A DNA stretch of 10,710 nt from Chloroflexota bacterium. GTDB taxonomy: Bacteria; Chloroflexota; Anaerolineae; Caldilineales; Caldilineaceae. Shown piece by piece: positions 4,826-10,523 of this stretch; within the stretch, counting starts at the first letter, position 1, and every line of letters starts with the position of its first letter. The notes under the pieces were generated by a model. The model made no database searches. It was given only the letters and a program-made list of their open reading frames with translations, and was not told the DNA's origin. Location of the stretch: assembly GCA_003577005.1 (NCBI GenBank), contig QEUW01000270.1, forward strand, positions 1 to 10,710, read 5' to 3'. The position numbers and the translations under genes are program-made.

Positions 4826-7330
4826 CTAGGCGTTTACAGTATAATCAAAGTTGGGCTTGGCTGTCAAGAGCGGTTGCAATTCCACACCCATCTCAGCGAT
4901 AGTGCTCCACAGCTCACTTTCCTGCCCACGCGCCAGCGCCGCCGGCAGCCGCTCTGGCGCCAACGCTGCCCGCAATGCCAACTCCAATCCGGCCAACCGA
5001 TCCTGGGTTTCCCGATAGCTACTGGGATGGTGCTGGACCAACCCAATCAGCGCCAACGCCTGCTCCAGTTGTCCCGCCTGCGCTTGTAAGTGGGCCACCC
5101 CGGCCAAGGCCTCGAGCGCCTGGGGAGCGGTTTCCAGCTTTATGATGAGCGGCAACGCAGTGAAAAAATAATGATGAGCGGCTGGCCAATCTTCCTGCTG
5201 TAAGGCTACCCAGCCCAAACCGATGAGGGCAGCGGGTGAAAAATGCGATTGGTTCTGATCCTGCTGCCAGATTTCTTCAAATGCTACCCTGGCGGCAGGT
5301 AGATCGCCCTGCGTTTCAGCCAGATAGCCTGTCGCCAACAACACCGCATGGCGGCGATGGTGGCGGAAACCACCGGGATGACCATGTCCTATTTTGCCCA
5401 CGACTGTTTCCGCCTCCTGAAGATAGGCCGCGGCCTGGGCATAATCACCCTGCAAGCGAGCAATATTGGCCAGATAAGTCCAGAAAAAAGGGACAGCAGG
5501 GAAATAGGGGTCGATGCTGACCGCCAGGTGATAGCATTGCCGATAATAGCCTTCAGCCTGTGGATAGTCGCCGTGGACTTGGGCAATGTGTCCCCGCATA
5601 CCCAGAGCTGCGAGTCTATAGTGCAAATCATCCACAGGTTCAGCCAGGGCGAAAAGCTGATCAGCATAGGCAGCCGCGGATGCGAATTGCCCAGCAAATA
5701 GGGCTGCCCAGCCTAAGCCCTGAAGGGCCACCCGTTGACCAAAAGCATCTCCCAAAGATTGGTACAAGGTCAAAGCTTCTTGACTGTAGTGCTGTTGGGT
5801 CGCCTGGCCGTTAACGAGTCTTCTTGTGTGAGGGTAAACGGCCCCCGCTAAAACATCAGCTAATTCGAAGTGCGCGATCGGGCCTAACTCGCGTAAGATG
5901 CGCAGATTCTCGTCCAGCCTCGTTTGGCGGGTCGGATCATGGACGCCCAACCGGGCTTGCGTCTCGCCGTGATAACATTGCAGCGCGGCCAAAAGAAGCG
6001 GCATCTCCGTTTCTGTCTCTACCCCCGACGCCATCCCCAGTTGGACCAGTCGTTGTCTTAAGTTACTGATCGCCTGCTCATATAATGCATTGATTTCCAG
6101 AAACCAGCTCTTGTAGGTACAGAACCAGTGTATCCCCCGCCGAGCGCGTCTGATCGCAGACCAGTGGGCATGATCGATGGCCCAGTGCCAGGCGGCGCGG
6201 ATATTATCAAAGTTCTCTGTAATACGTTGTAAAGTCCCTTGCTTGATCAATTCAGCGTGATCAAGCTGAAGCAGGGCCAAATAAACCTGGCTGTGGCGAT
6301 CATGCGTAGCTTGATACATGGATAGGTCCCGGCGTAATTTATTCAACAGATATTGGCGCAGGCGCTCGTGCAGATCGTAGCGACCGTCGGCAGCGACGGC
6401 GAGGAGCGACTTGTCGACCAGCATCGCCAAGACAAACTGTGACGCGCCGGTCACCGCCTGCGCTTCCGCGGGCTGAAAACCGCCGCGAAAGACGGCCAGT
6501 TGGGGCAGCACTGCCTGCTCCTCGGCTGACAACAGCCGCCACGAGTGGTCAAAGACGGCTCGCAGGCTGCGATGGCGCGCGGGCAGGTTGCGCACATTTG
6601 TGGTCAAAAAGTCAATGTCGCCTTCGATCTCCTGGGTGATGGCCGTCGGCGTCATATAGCGCACCCAACTGGCGGCCAACTCGATCCCCAGCGGCATCCC
6701 CTCCACCAGCTGGCAACTCCGGGCGATGGCGCGCCAATCGGCCTGCGGGTCAAAGGCGGGCTGCACCCGCTGCGCCACCTGGATGAAGAGTTGCACCGCC
6801 TCGGTGTTTGCGGATGGTGCGGTCTCTTCTGCCTCCGTCGCCGGTAGGGCCAACCCCGCCAACGGAAAGAGCCATTCCTCCTGTAAATTGAGCCGTTCAC
6901 GCGAGGTGGCCAGCACCGTGATCCCCGCTGCCCCGCTGACCAACGCGCTGATCACCGCGCTGCTCTCCAGCAGATGCTCCAGATTGTCGAGGATCAGTAA
7001 CAGCCGGCGACTACGCAGGTGGGCCAGGATCTGTTCTTCCGCAGTGTTGGCGCTGTGCAGCGTGATTCCCAACACGCCCGCCAGGCCGTTGAGCAGCGGG
7101 TTGAGCGCGGGGCCAAAGGTATCGCGGTCGACGGCGGCCAGTGAGAGATACCAGACACCGTCGGGGAAGTGGTTGAGTACGCGACGCCCGCTTTGGCGCG
7201 CCAATCGCGTCTTCCCCATGCCGCCCTGACCGACAATGGTCAACAGCCGCACCTCCGGGCTGGTCAGCAGCCGCGTCACCTCCGCCAGTTCGGTCGCGCG
7301 GCCGATGAAGGGGGTGGTTTCTGGCGGCAC
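4826..7330 (-). CDS. AfsR-like NB-ARC/TPR ATPase part of a split SARP regulator
   Basis: Up to 834 aa. It opens with PPETTPFIGRATEL (2-15), the usual entry to the STAND/NB-ARC module of large SARP and LuxR-type regulators. A P-loop GQGGMGKT (34-41), Walker B LLLILDNLE (110-118), an ATSRERL sensor-like segment (141-147) and GMPLGIELAA (211-220, the GLPL motif) follow, then a winged-helix-like block (about 250-335) with LVDKSLL. The C-terminal half is helical with TPR-like repeats, for example GYLAETQGDLPAARVAFEE and GLGWVALQQEDWPAAHHYF. STAND ATPases act as nucleotide-controlled switches with the TPRs as sensor. The frame begins at a GTG (7330-7328) with no Shine-Dalgarno, inside the upstream SARP/BTAD frame (55-bp overlap, shifted by -1). 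Intact relatives are one polypeptide, so this GTG is probably a by-product of a deletion or frameshift rather than an evolved start. Whether it is translated by coupling, by frameshifting or not at all is open. Confidence 0.8.
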   Translation of the reverse strand: MPPETTPFIGRATELAEVTRLLTSPEVRLLTIVGQGGMGKTRLARQSGRRVLNHFPDGVWYLSLAAVDRDTFGPALNPLLNGLAGVLGITLHSANTAEEQILAHLRSRRLLLILDNLEHLLESSAVISALVSGAAGITVLATSRERLNLQEEWLFPLAGLALPATEAEETAPSANTEAVQLFIQVAQRVQPAFDPQADWRAIARSCQLVEGMPLGIELAASWVRYMTPTAITQEIEGDIDFLTTNVRNLPARHRSLRAVFDHSWRLLSAEEQAVLPQLAVFRGGFQPAEAQAVTGASQFVLAMLVDKSLLAVAADGRYDLHERLRQYLLNKLRRDLSMYQATHDRHSQVYLALLQLDHAELIKQGTLQRITENFDNIRAAWHWAIDHAHWSAIRRARRGIHWFCTYKSWFLEINALYEQAISNLRQRLVQLGMASGVETETEMPLLLAALQCYHGETQARLGVHDPTRQTRLDENLRILRELGPIAHFELADVLAGAVYPHTRRLVNGQATQQHYSQEALTLYQSLGDAFGQRVALQGLGWAALFAGQFASAAAYADQLFALAEPVDDLHYRLAALGMRGHIAQVHGDYPQAEGYYRQCYHLAVSIDPYFPAVPFFWTYLANIARLQGDYAQAAAYLQEAETVVGKIGHGHPGGFRHHRRHAVLLATGYLAETQGDLPAARVAFEEIWQQDQNQSHFSPAALIGLGWVALQQEDWPAAHHYFFTALPLIIKLETAPQALEALAGVAHLQAQAGQLEQALALIGLVQHHPSSYRETQDRLAGLELALRAALAPERLPAALARGQESELWSTIAEMGVELQPLLTAKPNFDYTVNA
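4838..4867 (-). promoter_or_regulatory. Sigma-70-like promoter of the GNAT leader, inside the end of the NB-ARC gene
   Basis: In minus-strand orientation, a perfect TTGACA (4867-4862) is followed by an 18-bp spacer and TATACT (4843-4838), five of six matches to the consensus. The predicted start is near 4831. It sits in the last codons of the NB-ARC/TPR gene, so the GNAT leader can be transcribed independently of the regulator. The resulting leader before the GNAT ATG is about 350 nt. Confidence 0.65.
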
Positions 7331-7977
7331 TGGTCATATTGGCGCAGGGCGGCGGCTTGTTGGCCGGCTTGGGCGTAGAGCTGCATGAGGGTGCGGTGGG
7401 CGGCTTCGTCAAGTGGGTCGAGGGCCAGCTGGCGACGAGCGGTGGCAATGGCGTTCTCACCATCGTGCATGGCGGCTTGGGCCAGGGCCACCTTTTCCAG
7501 CGCGGCGCGCAGGGTTTGGCGCAGAGTCTCGCTTTGGAAGGCTTGCCACTCGTCGAAATCGGGACAATCGGGCAGGGTGAAGCCAGCCAGGAAGTCGGCG
7601 CGATAGAGATCGATGGCGGCCTGCACGGTGGGGAGTTCGCGCGCGGTCACCGTGGGATGGGCGGCCAGCACCGCGGCAAATTCGGCCACATCCAGCCAGA
7701 AGTCGTCACGCAGCGCAACGCTTTCCGTTTCCAGCACCAACGCATCATCGACCAGGATTTGGTTCAGATCGTAGAGATGGCGACTGAGCGCCACGCGCGC
7801 TTCACTTTGGCCGTAAGCGGGCCAGAATAGCGTGGCCAGGCTGTCGCGCACGTGCGGCTTGCCCGTGGCGGCCAGATAGCACAAGAGGGCCCGGGCCTTG
7901 CGCCGCGAAATCTTGACCGCCACGCCATCGCGTTCCAGGCGGGGCGAGCCGAACAGGTATAGCTTGAAGGTGCTCAT
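7276..7977 (-). CDS. SARP-type transcriptional activator (winged helix and BTAD), C-terminally cut
   Basis: A 233-aa protein from ATG 7975-7977. Residues 3-95 form the OmpR/SARP-type winged helix (FKLYLFGSPRLERDG, then SRRKARALLCYLA, then LATLFWP and ARVALSRHLYDLNQIL). Residues about 96-218 form the bacterial transcriptional activation domain of TPR-like helices (DVAEF, AIDLYRADFLAGF, AIATARRQLALDPLDEAAHR, YAQAGQQAAALRQYDQCRQ). SARPs bind heptameric direct repeats 11 bp apart next to the -10 box; exactly such an array lies on the divergent side at 8130-8180, so the plus-strand operon is its likely target. After QYDQCRQ the expected last BTAD helices (an ELGVEP...T..LY-type segment) are missing, and the frame runs into a Pro-rich tail KPPPSSAARPNWRR, an out-of-frame reading of the NB-ARC start. 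Still, its length is close to that of short stand-alone SARPs such as ActII-ORF4. The start is chosen by homology; no strong Shine-Dalgarno is visible. Confidence 0.83.
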   Translation of the reverse strand: MSTFKLYLFGSPRLERDGVAVKISRRKARALLCYLAATGKPHVRDSLATLFWPAYGQSEARVALSRHLYDLNQILVDDALVLETESVALRDDFWLDVAEFAAVLAAHPTVTARELPTVQAAIDLYRADFLAGFTLPDCPDFDEWQAFQSETLRQTLRAALEKVALAQAAMHDGENAIATARRQLALDPLDEAAHRTLMQLYAQAGQQAAALRQYDQCRQKPPPSSAARPNWRR

Positions 7978-8032
7978 CAGTGTGATGACCCATGAATCGT
8001 GCTGCGTGAAATGTAAATGCGGGTTGCCTATC

Positions 8033-8060
8033 ATTGTATCGGAATTGGTGGAATAATCAA
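8033..8060 (-). promoter_or_regulatory. Candidate promoter of the SARP gene
   Basis: In minus-strand orientation, TTGATT (8060-8055), a 16-bp spacer and TACAAT (8038-8033) make a plausible sigma-70-like promoter. The start would be near 8026, about 50 nt before ATG 7977. It points away from the SARP-box array in the same 306-bp divergent region (7978-8283). Confidence 0.4.
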
Positions 8061-8102
8061 GCAGGCGCAATTGCACTACAGCAGTCGGCTTCGTCACTAG
8101 AA

Positions 8103-8126
8103 TCATCTTGTCATCTTGTCATCTTT
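8103..8126. repeat. Three tandem 8-bp repeats TCATCTTG in the divergent promoter region
   Basis: TCATCTTG at 8103-8110 and 8111-8118 and TCATCTTT at 8119-8126 are contiguous octamers. They end four bases before the first SARP-type heptamer at 8130. The complement, CAAGATGA, resembles the octamers at 1685-1769 (ACAGGTAG, ACAAGTAG), so they may belong to one family of 8-bp repeats. A role as a second regulator site is possible but unsupported. Confidence 0.7.
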
Positions 8127-8129
8127 TCT

Positions 8130-8195
8130 TGGGAAACATTTGCGAAAGAAGTGGGAAAACTATGGGAAAACGCTGGGAAAGCGGTTGGTTATACT
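8130..8195 (+). promoter_or_regulatory. SARP-type promoter: five heptamers at 11-bp period plus -10 box
   Basis: TGGGAAA occurs at 8130-8136, 8152-8158, 8163-8169 and 8174-8180, and TGCGAAA at 8141-8147, giving five copies at an exact 11-bp period. The last copy ends 9 bp before TATACT (8190-8195). The position where a -35 box would lie (about 8167-8172) has AAAACG, no consensus, and overlaps the fourth copy. Actinobacterial SARPs bind direct heptamers 11 bp apart that replace or overlap the -35 and lie about 8 bp from the -10. The fit to that architecture, next to a SARP gene, is strong. Transcription would start near 8202, about 82 nt before the first gene. Confidence 0.85.
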
Positions 8196-8283
8196 GTTCA
8201 TCGTGCCGCAGATGGGACGCAGTGCACGACCGACTTTCGTTTGTTGGATCAATCAATCACAAACCATACAAGGAGAATGCAAA

Positions 8284-8583
8284 ATGATCACTGTCGTCCG
8301 TACTTTTGACGTTCAGCACGGGAAGCTTCAAGAAGCCATTGCGTGGGCCACCAAAATGGCTGCGTATCAGAAGGAGACAGGTTCTCCGAGTCAGCCAAGC
8401 GTCGTACGCAACATCAATGGCGCAATTGACCAACTCTATTATGTGGTCAATTGGGAATCGCTGGCAATTTGGGAAGAATGGATCAAAAAGGGGAGGCAAG
8501 ACCCGCAACTTCAGCAGCTTCTGGCGGAACGCGATACGGTATTTGTGGCCGAAACCGTCAATTTGTATGAGACGGTTGGATAG
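8284..8583 (+). CDS. Small dimeric alpha/beta-barrel protein (ABM/NIPSNAP-like)
   Basis: A 99-aa protein. The ATG at 8284 has AAGGAG (8270-8275) eight bases upstream; the frame is open further upstream, but that part is the SARP-type promoter, so 8284 is the start. It begins MITVVRTFDVQHGKLQEAI, a beta strand leading into a helix, then YYVVNWESLAIWEEWIKK, where a strand with a conserved Trp precedes a helix, and ends VAETVNLYETVG. This is the ferredoxin-like half-barrel pattern of antibiotic-biosynthesis-monooxygenase (ABM), NIPSNAP and related proteins, which dimerise into an alpha/beta barrel. Members range from cofactor-free monooxygenases to proteins of unknown function; no catalytic residue can be named. 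It is the first gene after the SARP-type promoter and heads the operon with the peptide, sulfotransferase and GNAT genes. A hairpin at 8622-8670 separates it from the peptide gene. Confidence 0.75.
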   Translation: MITVVRTFDVQHGKLQEAIAWATKMAAYQKETGSPSQPSVVRNINGAIDQLYYVVNWESLAIWEEWIKKGRQDPQLQQLLAERDTVFVAETVNLYETVG

Positions 8584-8621
8584 GTCCCTGTCGACGCTAA
8601 TCGACCACAGTCGCCAAACAA

Positions 8622-8670
8622 GCAGACCCCGTGCGGATTTGTCCGAGGCTCAGACCCGCACGGGGCCTGC
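8622..8670 (+). promoter_or_regulatory. Strong stem-loop between the ABM-like gene and the peptide gene
   Basis: CCCCGTGCGG (8627-8636) and CCGCACGGGG (8656-8665) pair perfectly, and GCAG (8622-8625) pairs with CTGC (8667-8670) after one A/C mismatch. This gives a GC-rich 14-bp stem with a 19-nt loop. No T-run follows, so it is not a typical intrinsic terminator. It lies in the 110-bp gap between the stop at 8583 and the peptide start at 8694. It could be an mRNA processing or stability element that sets a different level for the peptide message. Confidence 0.65.
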
Positions 8671-8693
8671 ACCTACTATCTGGAGCAACCATC

Positions 8694-8858
8694 ATGGATA
8701 CGACACTTTTAGTCTTCATCGTCATCTTCCTTATCTCGCAAGTCATCAACATCGCGCTGACCATAGCCGCGCTGGGTCGGGAAAGTGAGGGGACCGCCGG
8801 CAACGCCCCATCTGTTTTGGATACATACTATCTGTACTATACCTGTATCGGTTATTAA
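8694..8858 (+). CDS. 54-aa membrane peptide with Tyr-rich C-terminal tail; candidate modified-peptide precursor
   Basis: The ATG at 8694 has GGAG (8683-8686) seven bases upstream; the stop TAA is at 8856-8858. Residues about 4-28 are one unbroken hydrophobic helix (LLVFIVIFLISQVINIALT), long enough to span the membrane. A polar linker GRESEGTAGNAPS follows (28-40), then the tail VLDTYYLYYTCIGY (41-54) with five tyrosines and one cysteine in its last ten residues. No cleavage motif is clear and the N-terminus has no positive charge, so orientation is uncertain. The stop codon overlaps the ribosome binding site of the sulfotransferase, so the two are translationally coupled. A short precursor followed at once by a sulfotransferase recalls RaxX-RaxST of Xanthomonas, in which a peptide tyrosine is sulfated. 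That this tail is sulfated or otherwise matured is inference. It could instead be a small membrane protein unrelated to the enzyme. I recognise no family. Confidence 0.7.
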   Translation: MDTTLLVFIVIFLISQVINIALTIAALGRESEGTAGNAPSVLDTYYLYYTCIGY

Positions 8859-8871
8859 GGAGAAAAATCTC

Positions 8872-9789
8872 ATGACTACGCTCCAAACCCTGACCCGCCC
8901 CGCTTCGCTGAGCGAATATAATGAACGCCGTCGGCAAGTGCAAGCTCCTATTATAGCAGAAAGCACCCGGCGCGGTCTGGCCTACCAGCCCCAGCCCAGC
9001 GACCTCTTCATTTCGCCCTTTGGTAAATGCGGCACCACCTGGCTGCAGCAGATTGTACATGGTCTACGCACCCGGGGCGATATGGACTTCGATGACATCT
9101 CACGGGTCATCCCCTGGCTAGAGATGGCCCATCGCGTGGGGCTGGATCTCTATGCCCTGCAACGCGGCGGCTTTCAGGCTTTCAAAAGCCACCTGAGTTG
9201 GCTCAAAATCCCCAAAGGGGGGCGCTACATTGTCTCCTTCCGCGACCCCAAAGATGCCTTGGTCTCTTCGTATCACTTCCTCAGTGGTTGGCATTGGCAG
9301 GCCGGCGCGATCTCGATTACCGAATATGCCAGGCACGTCTATTGGGCCGCGCACGGGGATGGCTGGGACGGCAGCTATTGGGTCCATCTGGTCTCGTGGT
9401 GGGATCAGCGCCACAATCCCAATGTATTCCTCCTCTGTTATGAAGGAATGAAGGCCGATTTGCCCACAACCGTGCAGACCATTGCCGACTTTCTGGGCAT
9501 CGAGCTGGATCAACCCTTGCGGGGGTTGGTCGTCAACCAGTCGTCGCTTGACTTTATGCTGGCGCACAAGCCGAAATTTTCTGACCCCTTGCAACAGACC
9601 GCGGCGGCCAAAGAGGGTCTCTGGCCGCCCGGGGAGACCACCAGCAAAGTCAGAAATGGCCAGGTGGGCGCTCACCTGGCCGAACTACCCGCTGAGATTA
9701 GTGCGGAGATGGACGCCATCTGGCGCGAGACGGTTGAGGCCAGGACAGGGTTGTCTTCTTACCAAGCCTTGCGAGCGGCCTTGGCTTAA
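8872..9789 (+). CDS. PAPS-dependent sulfotransferase (Sulfotransfer_1, cytosolic SULT type)
   Basis: A 305-aa protein from ATG 8872. The start is fixed by AAGGAG (8857-8862), which overlaps the TAA of the peptide gene 13 bp upstream. Sulfotransferases move a sulfuryl group from PAPS to a hydroxyl or amine. The 5'-phosphosulfate loop is FGKCGTTW (50-57), equivalent to the PKSGTTW of SULTs. FKSHL (104-108) carries the catalytic His107. The 3'-phosphate site is FRDPKDALVSSYHF (123-136), with R124 and S132. YEGMKADL (190-197) and the C-terminal RNGQVG (261-266), matching the RKGxxG nucleotide loop, complete the fold. All key residues are present, and there is no signal peptide or membrane segment, so it is cytoplasmic. 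It belongs to the SULT-like class, many members of which act on phenols and alcohols. A tyrosine phenol in the adjacent peptide would be chemically suitable, but the substrate is not determined. It lies third in the SARP-promoter operon. Confidence 0.93.
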   Translation: MTTLQTLTRPASLSEYNERRRQVQAPIIAESTRRGLAYQPQPSDLFISPFGKCGTTWLQQIVHGLRTRGDMDFDDISRVIPWLEMAHRVGLDLYALQRGGFQAFKSHLSWLKIPKGGRYIVSFRDPKDALVSSYHFLSGWHWQAGAISITEYARHVYWAAHGDGWDGSYWVHLVSWWDQRHNPNVFLLCYEGMKADLPTTVQTIADFLGIELDQPLRGLVVNQSSLDFMLAHKPKFSDPLQQTAAAKEGLWPPGETTSKVRNGQVGAHLAELPAEISAEMDAIWRETVEARTGLSSYQALRAALA

Positions 9790-9839
9790 ACTCCGTCTTG
9801 CTACAAAATTCTTCGACAGTGTGCCATAAGGAGAAGCAC

Positions 9840-10523
9840 ATGGAAGAGCATATCCTTGATAACCTAGTCTGGCATGCATTGTGCCATGATCTTGCCGAAT
9901 TTGCCTTTGGAACTGCGCTTGCCAAGCGTTGTGGCCCTGAACTGGTTAATGCTGCTGGGCTGGCAAATCACAGCGAAGCAGCCCTTGATGATTTTGCAAA
10001 TCTATTTAATCCGGGTGAAGACGCAGGTATCTTTGAGGCTACCCCACCGCAAGAGATTCCAGGTTTTGCAGCGGGCCATAGAGAGTCAATCGATCAACTG
10101 GTGTGCCGGCAACGCACCCCGGTACCAGAACATGATATTGAAATCATTGAATTGACCCCATCCGATATCCCGGACATGATCCAACTGGTTGAGTTGACAA
10201 GGCCGGGGCCATTCGTGCCTGGCATGGTTGGCAGGCGACGTTACGTCGGGATTCGTCAGGGTGGGCAACTCGTTGCCATGGGGGGTGAACGATTTAGACC
10301 GCCGGGATACTGCGCCGTTAGCTCAGTATGTACGCACCCGGCTTGGCGCGGCAGAGGATATGCCAGACTTTTGTGCGCTGTGATCGCTGATGGGATATGG
10401 GCGCGAGGCGAAACGCCATTCTTACACGTTCTGGCCCAAAACACCGCCGCTTATCGTGTTTATGAACAGCTGCGTTTCGTCAAACGCTGCGAGATGACAG
10501 TCCAGGTTTTTACACGCTCCTGA
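9840..10523 (+). CDS. GNAT family N-acetyltransferase, last gene of the plus-strand operon
   Basis: A 227-aa protein from ATG 9840, with AAGGAG (9828-9833) six bases upstream; stop TGA 10521-10523. The C-terminal half is a FR47-type GNAT: GQLVAMGGERF (142-152) is the central strand, VCTHPAWRGRGYARLL (163-178) contains the acetyl-CoA loop (HPxxRGRGYA), and NTAAYRVYEQLRFV (201-214) is the typical last helix and turn. The N-terminal about 95 residues precede the catalytic fold, are mostly helical and have no recognised motif. The gap from the sulfotransferase is 50 bp with no terminator, so co-transcription is likely. GNATs tailor peptides in some RiPP pathways and also act in self-resistance; either role fits the context but is not shown. 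It is not closely similar to the minus-strand GNAT at 3637-4479. Confidence 0.87.
   Translation: MEEHILDNLVWHALCHDLAEFAFGTALAKRCGPELVNAAGLANHSEAALDDFANLFNPGEDAGIFEATPPQEIPGFAAGHRESIDQLVCRQRTPVPEHDIEIIELTPSDIPDMIQLVELTRPGPFVPGMVGRRRYVGIRQGGQLVAMGGERFRPPGYCAVSSVCTHPAWRGRGYARLLCAVIADGIWARGETPFLHVLAQNTAAYRVYEQLRFVKRCEMTVQVFTRS

Noticed and set aside
7306..7316. Programmed -1 frameshift at the run of five C between the SARP and NB-ARC frames
   Set aside because: The offset is -1 and a C-run is present, but there is no proper X XXY YYZ heptamer, and the normal linker is missing altogether, so a deletion explains the data better.
8590..8605. GTCGA/TCGAC inverted repeat after the ABM-like gene
   Set aside because: Only five base pairs; expected by chance in this GC-rich sequence.
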